A stretch of DNA of 64,000 bases, taken from positions 62,001-126,000 of the forward strand of contig NZ_JAERJA010000010.1 in assembly GCF_016827675.1 (NCBI RefSeq), in the 5' to 3' direction. The position numbers were made by a program, and so were the translations under genes. Positions 8,891 to 18,500 of the stretch are shown piece after piece; positions within the stretch are counted from its first letter, which is position 1; every line of letters starts with the position of its first letter. The stretch comes from Nocardioides limicola. GTDB taxonomy: Bacteria > Actinomycetota > Actinomycetes > Propionibacteriales > Nocardioidaceae. The notes under the pieces are model-generated. The model ran no database searches. It was not told where the DNA came from and saw only the letters and a list, made by a program, of their open reading frames with translations.

Positions 8891-10330
8891 ATGGCCAGGA
8901 ACAAGGATCCCCAGGGCACGCCTGGGCCGCCGACAACCGTCGTCCTCTTCGGTGCCACCGGCGATCTCGCCCGTCGCAAACTGCTGCCGGGGATGTTCCA
9001 CCTGTTGCGTTCCGGGCTGCTGCCGCACGTCCAGATCGTCGGCACCTCGCTCGACGAGCACACCCGCGAGTCGTTCATCGAGTTCACCCGTGCCTCGCTC
9101 GACGAGTTCGCCGGGGACGTCACCGAGGCGGAGTGGGCCGACTACTCGAGCCGGCTCTTCTGGGCCAAGCCGGGGATCGGCAACCTGCACGCGGCGATCG
9201 AGGAGGCCGAGGCCGGCTGCACCGAGCCGCAGCAGCGGTTGCACTACCTCTCGGTGCCGCCGAAGGCGGCGATGAGCGTGATCCACGACCTCAAGGCAGC
9301 CGGCCTGGTGGACCGCAGCCGGGTGATCATGGAGAAGCCGTTCGGGACCGACCTGGCCAGCGCCCGGCAGCTCAACGCCGCCGTGCACGAGGTGTTCGAC
9401 GAGGAACAGGTGTTCCGCATCGACCACTTCCTGGGCAAGGAAGCGGCGCTGAACATCCTGGCCTTCCGGTTCGCCAACGGCCTCTTCGAACCGATCTGGA
9501 ACCGGACGATGATCGACCACATCCAGATCGACGTACCCGAGGAGCTCGGTCTGGAGCAGCGGGCCTCGTTCTACGAGTCCACCGGCGCCTACCGGGACAT
9601 GGTGGTCACCCACCTCTTCCAGGTGCTGGCGTTCACCGCGATGGAGCCGCCCACCGAGCTCAACCCGCAGGCGATCACCGAGGAGAAGAACAAGGTCTTC
9701 CGGTCGATGCTCCCGATCGAGCCCAAGGACGTGGTCCGCGGCCAGTACGCCGGGTACCGCGACGAGCCGGGGGTGGCGCCGGACTCGGAGACCGAGACCT
9801 TCATCGCCCTCAAGTGCTACGTCGACAACTGGCGGTGGGCCGGAGTGCCGTTCTATCTGCGCACCGGCAAGCGGCTGGCGGCCGGTCAGCGGATCATCTC
9901 GGTGGCGTTCAAGGAGCCGCCCAAGTCGATGTTCCCGGCCGGGTCCGGGATCGGCCAGAACGGGCCGGACCACCTCACCTTCGACCTGGCCGACCGGTCC
10001 AAGGTGTCGCTCTCCTTCTATGGCAAGCGGCCCGGTCCGGGCTTCCGGCTGGAGAAGGTCTCGATGCAGTTCAGCATGGAGGAGACCAGCTGGTCAGGGT
10101 CGGTGCTGGAGGCCTATGAGCGGCTGATCCTGGAGGCCGTCAAGGGCAACCACACCCTGTTCACCACCGCCCAGGGTGTGGAGCGGCTCTGGGAGGTGTC
10201 GGCACCACTGCTGGAGAACCCGACCCCGGTGCGCATGTACGAGCCCGGGAGTTGGGGTCCCAATCAGATCCACCAGCTGATCGCCCCGCACGCCTGGCGG
10301 CTCCCGTTCGAGCGCCGTTGGCGGGACTGA
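8891..10330 (+). CDS. zwf: glucose-6-phosphate 1-dehydrogenase
   Basis: A 479-residue enzyme that oxidises glucose 6-phosphate to 6-phosphogluconolactone and supplies NADPH. The Rossmann motif GATGDLARRK is at residues 21-30, EKPFG at 148-152, and the active-site signature RIDHFLGK at 176-183 (His179 and Lys183), followed by the DHIQIDVPE substrate-binding block. It is here as a single gene, without the tal/opcA/pgl genes that accompany the main zwf of many actinobacteria. It may therefore be a second isozyme of the genome. Being next to lipid genes would fit an NADPH-supply role, but that is only an inference. It converges on the flotillin gene with eight bases between. Confidence 0.93.
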   Translation: MARNKDPQGTPGPPTTVVLFGATGDLARRKLLPGMFHLLRSGLLPHVQIVGTSLDEHTRESFIEFTRASLDEFAGDVTEAEWADYSSRLFWAKPGIGNLHAAIEEAEAGCTEPQQRLHYLSVPPKAAMSVIHDLKAAGLVDRSRVIMEKPFGTDLASARQLNAAVHEVFDEEQVFRIDHFLGKEAALNILAFRFANGLFEPIWNRTMIDHIQIDVPEELGLEQRASFYESTGAYRDMVVTHLFQVLAFTAMEPPTELNPQAITEEKNKVFRSMLPIEPKDVVRGQYAGYRDEPGVAPDSETETFIALKCYVDNWRWAGVPFYLRTGKRLAAGQRIISVAFKEPPKSMFPAGSGIGQNGPDHLTFDLADRSKVSLSFYGKRPGPGFRLEKVSMQFSMEETSWSGSVLEAYERLILEAVKGNHTLFTTAQGVERLWEVSAPLLENPTPVRMYEPGSWGPNQIHQLIAPHAWRLPFERRWRD

Positions 10331-10338
10331 CCCCGCCC

Positions 10339-11865
10339 TCAGTCGCTCTCGGCCTCCTCGACCAACGCGCTGGTGATCAGGCCGGTGTTGTCGGCCGCCT
10401 TCTGCACCGAGCGGTGGATCAGTGACTCGATGTCGAGCCCGGTGGCGGTCTTGAGCATCTGCATCGTCTGCACCACGTTGTCGGTGACCTGCTTGGGCAG
10501 CACGCCCGCGCCGTCGGTGGAGATCACGGACATGTTGCCGATCGCGGCGATCGGGGCGGCCACCTCCTTGGCGATCTGCGGCAGCACCTCGACCAGCATC
10601 TGCAGCACGGCGGCGTCGTTGTAGCCGGCGAACGCCTCGGCGCGCTTCTCCATCGCCTCGGCCTCGGCGTGACCCACCGCCAGCGTCGCGGCGGCCTGGG
10701 CCTCACCCTCGGCCCGGGCGGCCTCGGCCTCGGCGACTCGGCGGGCCTTCTCGGCCTCACCGCGGCGGGCACCTTCGATCGCCTCGGCCTCGGCGAGCGC
10801 GGACCGGCGGGCCTTCTCCGCCTCACCGCTGAGGCGGGTCTCCTCGGCCTTGGCCTGGGCGTTCGCGATGGCGGCCGCCTTGCGAGCCTCGGCGGCGGCG
10901 ATGTCGGCGTTGCGGCGGCCCTCGGCCTCCTGCTCCACCCGGTAGCGCTCCGCGTCCGCGGGCTTGCGGACCTGGGTCTCCAGCTCACGCTCGGTGAGCA
11001 TCGCCTTCTGGACGGCGACCTTCTCCTGCTCGGCCATGATGGCCTGGTCGCGGTCGGCCTGGGCGAGCGGGCCGGCGGCCGCGGCCTGGGCGGAGGCCGC
11101 ATCGGTCTCGGCCTTGATCTCGGCCTGCTTGAGCTCCAGCGCCCGCTGGGCGATCGCGATCTCCTCCTCGGCCCTGATCCGGGCCTGCTCCGCGGCCTGG
11201 CGGGCCTCGGCCTCGGCGATGGAGGCCTGCTGCTGCAGGCGGGCGGCCTCGGGTCGACCGAGGTCGGCCAGGTAGCTGCCGTCGTCGGTGACGTCCTGGA
11301 TCTGGAAGGTGTCCAGGATCAGGCCCTGGCCGGTCAACGAGGTCTCGGACTCGTCCGCCACCCGCTGGGCGAAGGCGGCCCGGTCACGGATGATCTGCTC
11401 CACGGTCAGGCCGCCGACGATGGAGCGGAGCGCACCGGCCAGCACCTCCTGGGTGAACGGCTCGATGTCGTGCTGCTGGGAGAGGAACCGCTGGCCGGCG
11501 AGGCGGATCTGGTTGGCGTTGCCGCCGACCTTCACGATGGCCACGCCGTCCAGGTTCAGTTTGATGCCCTGACCGGAGACGGCTCCCCGGATCTGCACCG
11601 AGATCCGGCGGCTGGACAGGTCCATGGTGGCGAGCTTCTGCACGAACGGGATCACGAAGACGCCGCCGCCGAGCACGACCTTCTGGCCGGAGAGGTCGGT
11701 GGTCATCTCCCCGGTCTCCGGGTTCAGCACCGCCTTGCCCTTGCGGCCGGTGACGATGTACGCCTGGTTGGGGCCGGCGACCTTGTAGCGGCTGGTGACC
11801 AACAGCACCAGCAACACCAGCAGCGCGACGAACCCGAGGATCGGGATCAGGGCTTCGATTGTCAT
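10339..11865 (-). CDS. flotillin-like SPFH/Band 7 family protein
   Basis: A 508-residue membrane scaffold protein. The N-terminus is a single hydrophobic segment (ALIPILGFVALLVLLVLLV), followed by an SPFH/Band 7 domain (about residues 30-200) and a long Ala/Glu/Arg-rich coiled coil (about 210-420) with many EAxxA heptads, ending in an oligomerisation tail. This is the layout of FloT/YuaG flotillins, which form assemblies in ordered membrane patches. The gene lies directly downstream of an NfeD-like gene on the same strand, matching the yuaF-floT pairing in Bacillus. The coiled-coil region gives strong GC-rich sequence repetition; that is coding and not a DNA repeat element. Confidence 0.9.
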   Translation of the reverse strand: MTIEALIPILGFVALLVLLVLLVTSRYKVAGPNQAYIVTGRKGKAVLNPETGEMTTDLSGQKVVLGGGVFVIPFVQKLATMDLSSRRISVQIRGAVSGQGIKLNLDGVAIVKVGGNANQIRLAGQRFLSQQHDIEPFTQEVLAGALRSIVGGLTVEQIIRDRAAFAQRVADESETSLTGQGLILDTFQIQDVTDDGSYLADLGRPEAARLQQQASIAEAEARQAAEQARIRAEEEIAIAQRALELKQAEIKAETDAASAQAAAAGPLAQADRDQAIMAEQEKVAVQKAMLTERELETQVRKPADAERYRVEQEAEGRRNADIAAAEARKAAAIANAQAKAEETRLSGEAEKARRSALAEAEAIEGARRGEAEKARRVAEAEAARAEGEAQAAATLAVGHAEAEAMEKRAEAFAGYNDAAVLQMLVEVLPQIAKEVAAPIAAIGNMSVISTDGAGVLPKQVTDNVVQTMQMLKTATGLDIESLIHRSVQKAADNTGLITSALVEEAESD

Positions 11866-11887
11866 GGAGTGACCTTTCCGAGGGGGA

Positions 11888-12397
11888 TCAGTGGAGTTCG
11901 CCCCAGACCGGTGCCACGGTCACGGCCGTGGGCGACAGGATGCTGGTGACATGGACTTCGGTGCCGGGCTCGATGGGTTGCGCGGCGCGGGCGTTGAACT
12001 GTTTGGTGTGACCGCCGATGACGACCCGGACCACTCCGAAGCCGTCGGCGGGGATGGCGGTGACGACGCGGCCGGAGCGGCCGATGCTGTCCTCGGAGTT
12101 CACGGTCCCGTCGCTGGAGCCGTCACGGAGCAACCGGGTCAACCACCAGGCGAACCAGCCGAAGAGCAGCCCGCAGCCGGTCGCGATGGGGAGGGAGACG
12201 AGCAGCGGCAGGCCGAAGGCGTCCGCGGTGGCGCCCCCGAACCCGAACGCGGAGACGAAGCCGCCGATCACGGCGCTGGAGAAGGTGTCGCCCAGGGCCT
12301 CGAGGCTCTCGAAGAGGCCGTCGAAGAGGTCCCCGATGACCAGCGAGACCGTCAACAGCATCAGTCCCACGAGCCCGAGCACGAGGAAGGTCGTCAT
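11888..12397 (-). CDS. NfeD/YuaF-like membrane protein with OB-fold tail
   Basis: A 169-residue protein with an N-terminal hydrophobic segment, a second hydrophobic stretch around residues 60-90 (LPLLVSLPIATGCGLLFGWFAWWLT), and a soluble C-terminal part (GRSGRVVTAIPADGFGVVRVVIGG to VHVTSILSPTAVTVAPV) that fits the small beta-barrel (OB-fold) of YuaF/NfeD proteins. The family works with flotillins, and the flotillin gene begins 22 bases downstream, so the two are surely one operon. YuaF in Bacillus influences membrane fluidity and flotillin assembly. Confident on the type because of the pairing and topology; sequence similarity alone would be weaker. Confidence 0.78.
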   Translation of the reverse strand: MTTFLVLGLVGLMLLTVSLVIGDLFDGLFESLEALGDTFSSAVIGGFVSAFGFGGATADAFGLPLLVSLPIATGCGLLFGWFAWWLTRLLRDGSSDGTVNSEDSIGRSGRVVTAIPADGFGVVRVVIGGHTKQFNARAAQPIEPGTEVHVTSILSPTAVTVAPVWGELH

Positions 12398-12481
12398 GTC
12401 ACTCTCCGATGGTTGCCGTGATCCTAGCCACAGCCCCCGCGCTCACGAAAGCGGACGAAAACCTGTTGACGAAGAAACCAG

Positions 12482-12512
12482 TTGACCTCAAGTGTGGTTG
12501 AAGTTGCACCAT
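12482..12512 (+). promoter_or_regulatory. SoxR/MerR-type promoter-operator for the MFS gene
   Basis: A -35 box TTGACC (12482-12487) overlaps an imperfect 18-bp dyad (12486-12503) whose left arm CCTCAAG matches the left arm of the SoxR operator exactly, and whose right arm matches five of seven positions with the same four-base centre spacing. A 19-base spacer leads to CACCAT (12507-12512). A lengthened spacer with a dyad inside it is the signature of promoters activated by MerR-family proteins. The MFS start codon lies eight bases further on, so the transcript would be nearly leaderless. No merR/soxR gene is adjacent. Confidence 0.55.
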
Positions 12513-12519
12513 CGTCGTC

Positions 12520-13824
12520 ATGGCCACCACTCCGACCCTGGATCCGCTCGTGCCACCGACCCCACCCCGGTCGCTGCCGCGGGCGCTGACCCCGTTCCGC
12601 ACCCCCGCCTACCGCCGCCTGGCAGTGGTCCTGTGCCTGATCGTCTTCGCCCACGGCGCCTGGCTGATCGGTCAGGTCTGGGAGGTGATCCGGCTCGGCG
12701 GCGGACCCACCCACCTGTCCCTGGTCGCGGCCGCCTCGGCGCTCGGCCTGCTCGCGCCCGCTTTGCTGGCCGGCGTGGTCGCCGACCGGGTGCCGCAGAA
12801 GGTGATCATCACCGTCGTGCTGGCTGTCGAGGTGGCGATCATGGCCGTGATCAGCGTCATCTCGCTGGTCGGCGTCACCCAGTTGTGGCATCTCGCGGTG
12901 GCGGCGCTGGGCTCCGGCTTCGCGCTGGCCTTCTTCTACCCGGCGTACTCGGCGTGGCTGCCGGCGCTGGTCCCCGAGCAGGACCTGCTCGCCGTGAACG
13001 GGTTCGAAGGCACGGTCCGTCCGGTGCTCGGCCAGGCCCTGGGCCCGGCGGTGGCCGGGGCGGTGGTGGGCGCGGTCAACCCGGGCACCGCGCTGCTGGT
13101 GGCGACCGTGGCCGCAGCCCTGGGGCTGCTCGCGTTGAGGGCGGTGCCGCATACGCCGGTACGCCGTGACTTCAGCGACCAGGTGGAGCGGCACCCGGTG
13201 CGGCACGCGCTGTCCGATATCGGCGAGGGCTTCAGCTACATGGTGCGCACCCCGTGGCTGCTGTTCACGCTGATCTTCGCCTGCCTGTGGGTGCTGCTGG
13301 TGGTCGGGCCGATCGAGGTGCTGATCCCGTTCCTGGTCAAGGACGGCCTCGGCGGCGGCGCCGAGCAGCACGCCTGGGTGCTGGCCTCGTGGGGGGTCGG
13401 GGGTGCGGTCGGGGCGCTGGCGATGGGGTCGATGCGGATGCCGCGCCGCTACCTGACCGTGATGAACCTGATGTGGGGCGTCGGCTGCCTGCCGATGGTG
13501 GTGATGGCCTTCGCGACGAGCATCTGGACGGTGATCGCGGCCGGCTTCGTGCTCGGCGTGATGTTCTCCGGCCCGATGGTGATCTGGGGGACGCTGCTGC
13601 AGCGCAGGGTGCCTCCGGCGCTGCTGGGCCGGGTCTCCAGCCTGGACTTCTTCGTGTCGCTGAGTCTGATGCCGGTGTCGATGGCGCTCGCCGGGCCGGT
13701 GGCCGAATGGATCGGGCTGCAGATGACGTTCGTGATCGCCGGGATCCTGCCGCTGCCGATGGCGGTGGCGGCGATCGTGCTGGCCCGCATGCCGGCGGAT
13801 GAGATCGCCCATCCGTTGGATTGA
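12520..13824 (+). CDS. MFS transporter, EntS-like
   Basis: A 434-residue major facilitator with about 12 hydrophobic segments after a Pro-rich 25-residue N-terminus. The loop between helices 2 and 3 carries the MFS signature variant GVVADRVPQK, and the second half has a matching region at MRMPRR. The pattern resembles the MFS_3 group (EntS/bacillibactin exporter), which moves siderophores, drugs or macrolides by proton antiport. The ATG at 12520 follows a SoxR-type promoter closely, which suggests induction by redox-active compounds and export of one. No biosynthetic genes are nearby. Substrate unknown. Confidence 0.85.
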   Translation: MATTPTLDPLVPPTPPRSLPRALTPFRTPAYRRLAVVLCLIVFAHGAWLIGQVWEVIRLGGGPTHLSLVAAASALGLLAPALLAGVVADRVPQKVIITVVLAVEVAIMAVISVISLVGVTQLWHLAVAALGSGFALAFFYPAYSAWLPALVPEQDLLAVNGFEGTVRPVLGQALGPAVAGAVVGAVNPGTALLVATVAAALGLLALRAVPHTPVRRDFSDQVERHPVRHALSDIGEGFSYMVRTPWLLFTLIFACLWVLLVVGPIEVLIPFLVKDGLGGGAEQHAWVLASWGVGGAVGALAMGSMRMPRRYLTVMNLMWGVGCLPMVVMAFATSIWTVIAAGFVLGVMFSGPMVIWGTLLQRRVPPALLGRVSSLDFFVSLSLMPVSMALAGPVAEWIGLQMTFVIAGILPLPMAVAAIVLARMPADEIAHPLD

Positions 13825-13875
13825 CAGGGGCGGGCACTCAGACCACGAGGATGCATCCTTCGATAGCCTCAGCGC

Positions 13876-15231
13876 GTGCGCCACAGAATACGCAACGTCG
13901 TACTGGGATCGGCCATGTCGATGGCGCTCATCGGTTGCACGTTCACGGCACCAGCACACGAGGGTCCCGGCAGTGAGGCGGTGCCAGTCGGAGATCTGGA
14001 ATGTTCTGGAGCCGGGATTCCGCTGAGCCATGAACTCTCGAACGGCGCGGCGTGGTCCCTTTGTTTCGGTGTGGACAACAAGCGCGGGATGGTGCTCACT
14101 GACATTCACTACGCCCCCGTGGCGGGTGAGTGGATCAGTATTGCTGCGGAGATCTCGCTGGCCCAGTTGGAGGTTCCCTACGATCACGGGGAGCGCCTGA
14201 CCGCTGACATCACCAGCGCCGGCTTCGGTGGTCTGCGGATGCACACGCTGACGGACCTGGAGTGCCTCGGCGACCGCATCGCAGCGCCGGTGCCCAACAT
14301 TGGCGACGGCAGCAGCTTCGGAGAGACTCCGGTTCGTGAGGTGCTCTGCACGGAGGTCGCCGACTCCGGGCTGGCCTTCCGATCCCGGGAGAACAACACC
14401 CTGCTGGCCGCCCGAGGAAGTGAGTGGCGACTGTCGACCATCTCCAAGGTCGGCTGGTACGAGTACGTCAGTCAGTACACATTCGGTTCCGACGGGTCCA
14501 TCGCCGCGGCGTTGGGGGCCACCGGCGACCTGTCCCCCGTGGACTACGCCGAGGATCCCACGCACGGCTGGTCGGTGGGTCCAGGCGACTCCGATCACGC
14601 GGCCAGCCACTCCCACAATGCGGTGTGGCGGATCCATTGGGCGCTCGGCGAGGGACCGCTGAGCGTCGAACAGTACGACGCGACCCCGATCGGCCGGACG
14701 GGGAGCCGGTCCCCGATCCTGGAGGGGCGGCTCACCCCGATCGAACGCCCCACCAGCGCCCGATGGGCTGACCGCCGCTGGTGGCGGGTGCTGGCCCCGG
14801 GGTCCCTCAACCACGATGGTCGGCCCATCTCCTATCAGTTGGACCTGGGACGTTCCGACGGGTTCACATTCGTCGCCGACCAGGACCGGCATGGGCCGGA
14901 CGCCGGCTACGACGTGGCCTTCACCAACGCCGACGGATGCCAGGTGTTCGCCACCGCGAACCGGGGTGGGTGCGGCTCCGGGGTGGTGGACTTCGTGAAC
15001 CGCTCGGCCACCGAGTCGCTGCACGACGTCGTGTCGTGGGTGGCGATCGGGTATCACCATGTGCCTCGGGACGAGGACCAGTCGCCGATGCAGTTGCATT
15101 GGCAGGGGTTCACGGCCACACCCCGGGATCTGACCGCACAGCGCGTGGACGTGCCCCCCGGGCGCGAGGAGATCAACGGACAACCCGAGCACTGGGAGGG
15201 TGAGCCCGTGGAGGAACTCCTCGGCAACTGA
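13876..15231 (+). CDS. putative lipoprotein, unknown function
   Basis: A 451-residue secreted protein. The GTG at 13876 gives MRHRIRNVVLGSAMSMALIGC, a signal peptide with a lipobox LIGC (Cys21), so the mature protein should be anchored to the outer face of the membrane. The remainder is soluble and rich in Gly, Asp and Trp, with several short beta-like segments and Cys pairs; no catalytic motif or known domain was recognised. It lies between the MFS gene and the big secreted protein gene on the same strand, with 332 bases to the latter. Codon use is somewhat less biased than in the housekeeping genes, hinting at accessory content. Function unknown. Confidence 0.72.
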   Translation: MRHRIRNVVLGSAMSMALIGCTFTAPAHEGPGSEAVPVGDLECSGAGIPLSHELSNGAAWSLCFGVDNKRGMVLTDIHYAPVAGEWISIAAEISLAQLEVPYDHGERLTADITSAGFGGLRMHTLTDLECLGDRIAAPVPNIGDGSSFGETPVREVLCTEVADSGLAFRSRENNTLLAARGSEWRLSTISKVGWYEYVSQYTFGSDGSIAAALGATGDLSPVDYAEDPTHGWSVGPGDSDHAASHSHNAVWRIHWALGEGPLSVEQYDATPIGRTGSRSPILEGRLTPIERPTSARWADRRWWRVLAPGSLNHDGRPISYQLDLGRSDGFTFVADQDRHGPDAGYDVAFTNADGCQVFATANRGGCGSGVVDFVNRSATESLHDVVSWVAIGYHHVPRDEDQSPMQLHWQGFTATPRDLTAQRVDVPPGREEINGQPEHWEGEPVEELLGN

Positions 15232-15563
15232 GGTTCGATATGTGAACAATCGTCACGCTGTGAGTCTGTGACTTGTTTCTAGGCTGAACTATTCGCACGA
15301 AGAATGCTTGACAGGCGCCCGTCGATACTGCTGTGATAAGCGCCCGGGGTTCCTGTTGTGTGCCTATGACGCGCTTCATTCTCGGAAGTTGCGCGAAAAG
15401 GAAACACGTTCCTCTGAGCTTTTCGGTTCAATAGCGCCGAAAGTATTGACAGGAATCTCGTCAACGCGGTGAGGTTGTCTCGGATTGCTCAAGGCGTCTC
15501 CCTCCCATTCTTCGTCCTTGATGTCAATCCTCCTCCCATTGGCATGGCAGAAGGGTTCTCGAG
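15232..15563. other. gene-free stretch upstream of the duplicated secreted protein
   Basis: No supported coding frame is found in these 332 bases, which are visibly lower in GC than the flanks. Two TTGACA hexamers occur on the plus strand (15308-15313 and 15446-15451); the first is followed after 18 bases by TGTGAT and is a possible sigma-70-like promoter. Long AT-rich leaders like this often precede regulated secreted proteins in actinobacteria. No convincing hairpin or riboswitch was recognised. Confidence 0.4.
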
Positions 15564-18500
15564 ATGAGTCGGTCGACAGCATTACGCAGTCCTGCCCGTC
15601 GCAGGGTCACGCGAACGTTCCTGGCAAGCGGAATCGCCATCACGCTGGCCGCCTTGGCCCACGCAGCTCCGATGACCGCCCGCGCCGAGGCCGGCGAGGG
15701 TGAACAGTCGACCGCCTCCGCCTCCGTCGTCGACGCGACGCTCCTGGGCGCCGACCTGGTCGGCGCCGGCCGCTCGTCGGCGTCGTTCCCGTCCGACCCG
15801 GGCCCGGACACCGACGCGCTCAACGTAGACCTGCTCGGCGGGCAGGTGATCCAGTTGGGTGACGTCGCGGTGCCGCTGGACGACTTCATCGACTTCGGTC
15901 AGCTCGGCGTGCTCGGCTCGCAGTCGCGCGCGGCCGGCCCGCTGGATGCCTCCGCGATCTCCGGCCTCGTCGCGGGCGACGGGTCGGTGACCCTCGATGG
16001 TGCCGAGGCCGGATTCGGGGCCGCCGAGGTGGACCTGCTGTCGTTGTTCCGGTTGATCGGCGCCGATGGGTTCACAGACCTGCTGGTGGACCAGGCGTTG
16101 CTGCGGCTCGGTGCCGGTGGAGCCGAGGTGATCGCAGAGAACGGCGAGTTCCTCGACCCCGACGGGGTCGGCGGCCCGGGCCGCTATCGAGTGGTCGAGG
16201 CGAGCCTGCTGCTCGGCTCACCGGCCATCGAGGAGGCTGCGGCGCAGATCTACGACGCCATCGGTCTGATCGATGACGCCGTCACCGACGCCATCAACAC
16301 GATGCTCGACACGAGTGTGATCACCGGAGCGCTCCCGGATGGGTCCGAGTTCTCGATGCAGGTCGAGTCGACGGTCCAGGAGTCGGTCTTCGCGGCGGTG
16401 CTCGCCGAGGAGATCACCACCAAGAACAAGGTGCTCAGCGTCGACTTCTCCACCGGTCAGGCTCGACTGCACCTGGATCAGTTGATGTCGGGTGAGATGC
16501 GGCCGGGTCAGCCGACCGGGATCAACGCGCAGAACCCGAACACCGAACTGATCCACCACGAGATCTATCCGATGATCGCCGAGACGGTGCACGACCTGAT
16601 GGAGGAGGTCACCTCGATCGTGCTGGGCGCGGTCGGAGGCGCCCTGGAGTCAGTCACCCTGCACTTCTCCGCGCACTCCGAGGACCCGTCCACCGACAGC
16701 AGCGGCACCGCTACCTGGCGGGCCAACCTGATGGACGACGAGCTGGAGTCGTCCGAGTGCACCGGCACCGGTGACAACGGGGACTGGATCTGCCTGTGGC
16801 TGACCGGATCGATCGACAACCTGATCGCGCCGTCGTACAACTTCTTCGTCAAGCCCGTCCGCGACTTCCTGATCAGTGACGCCGGCCAGGAGGTCTTCGA
16901 CCTGCTGATCCGCGACATCAAGACCGGGATGATCACCGTCCCGATCCGAGGCTTGATCGCCCCCGCCCTCGACTTCATCGCCGAGGTGGTCTCCATCCAG
17001 GTGAACCGACAGGTCGTCGAGAGCTGCGAACTGGCTGACGGCTCCGAGGTGGTCTCCGGACTCCAGGTGTCGGCACTGAGTCTCGGCATCCTGCAGGGCG
17101 CGGACGCCGCTCGGATCAACCTGGGCAACGCGGCTTCCCGGACTGCGAGCTGTGACGGCGTCGTCGGCCGGGCGATCACCGTCGACCCGGACGAGGTCGA
17201 GGCCGGTGAGACGACCACGGTTGCCGGTGTGGGCTACACCCCACACGGCACCACCAGCGTGCAACTGACCGACGACCAGGGCGACCCGGTCGGCGATCCG
17301 GTGCCGGTCGACAACAACGAGGACGGCTCGTTCAGCACCACCCTCGGAGTCCCGCCGGGCACCGAGCCCGGTGACTACACGGTGGTCGCCACCGACGACA
17401 GCACCGGGCTCTGGGCCCAGGCACCCTTGACGGTGTTGCCGCCGCGGGACCGATCCACGGCGCGGGCGAGCCTCGTCGACGCATCCTGGCCCGACTGGGA
17501 TGCGTTGGGAGTCGGCCGCACCGATGCCGCGTATCCCACCGATCCGGGCCCGAACGCCGAGGCCAACAACCTCCATCTGGCAGGAACCCAGGTGATCAGC
17601 TTGGATGACGTGCTGGTGCCGCTGGACGAGTTCGTCGACTTCGGTCAGCTCGGGCTGCTCCGCTCGCAGTCGCGTGCCGACGGGCCGTTGGACGCCTCCG
17701 CGATCTCCGGAGTGGCTTCGGCCGACGGCTCGGTGACCCTCGACAGCAGCGAAGGTGGATTCGACCCCGCCGAGATCGACCTGCTGTCGCTGTTCCGGGC
17801 GGCGGGCTGGGACGCCTTCACCGATCTCCTGGTGGACGAGGCGCTGTTGCGGCTCGGAGTCGGCGGGGCCGAGGTGGTCGCCGAGAACGGCGAGTTCACC
17901 GACCCAGACGGGGTCGGCGGACCGGGCCGCTACCGGGTGGCCGAGGCGAGCCTGCTGTTCAGGTCGCCGGCCATCGAGGAGGCGGCGGCGCAGATCTACG
18001 ACGCCATCGGCCTGATGGACGCAGCGGCCGAGGAGCAGATCAACCAACTGCTCGACCTCACCGCACTCCTCGATGGGCTCTCCGGCGACACCAAGGTTCG
18101 CGCCACCGTCGAGTCGACGATGCAGGAGTCGATCTTCGCGGCGGTGCTCGCCGAGGAGATCACCACCAAGAACAAGGTGCTCAGCGTCGACTTCTCCACC
18201 GGCCGGGCCACCATCCACCTGGATCAGTTGATGTCGGGTGAGATGCGGCCGGGTCAGCCGACCGGGATCAACGCGCAGAACCCGAACACCGAACTGATCG
18301 ACGACGAGATCTATCCGATGATCGCCGAGACGGTGCACGACCTGATGGAGGAGGTCACCTCGATCGTGCTGGGCGCGGTGGAAGGTGCCCTGGACTCGAT
18401 CACGGTGCGCTTCCTCGCCGACCTGGATGGCGGGCTGCTCGGCGGCGGCACCGCTACCTGGAGCCTGAACCTGATGGCGGCCCAGGTCGAGCCGGTGACC

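Noticed and set aside
10520..11865. Long open frames on both strands over the flotillin gene
   Set aside because: They are shadows created by the Ala/Glu-rich coiled coil with extreme GC3; only the minus-strand frame has a membrane anchor and an SPFH domain.
12424..15249. A 941-codon minus-strand open frame
   Set aside because: Antisense to the MFS and lipoprotein genes; its translation is low-complexity Arg/His/Gly with no domain.
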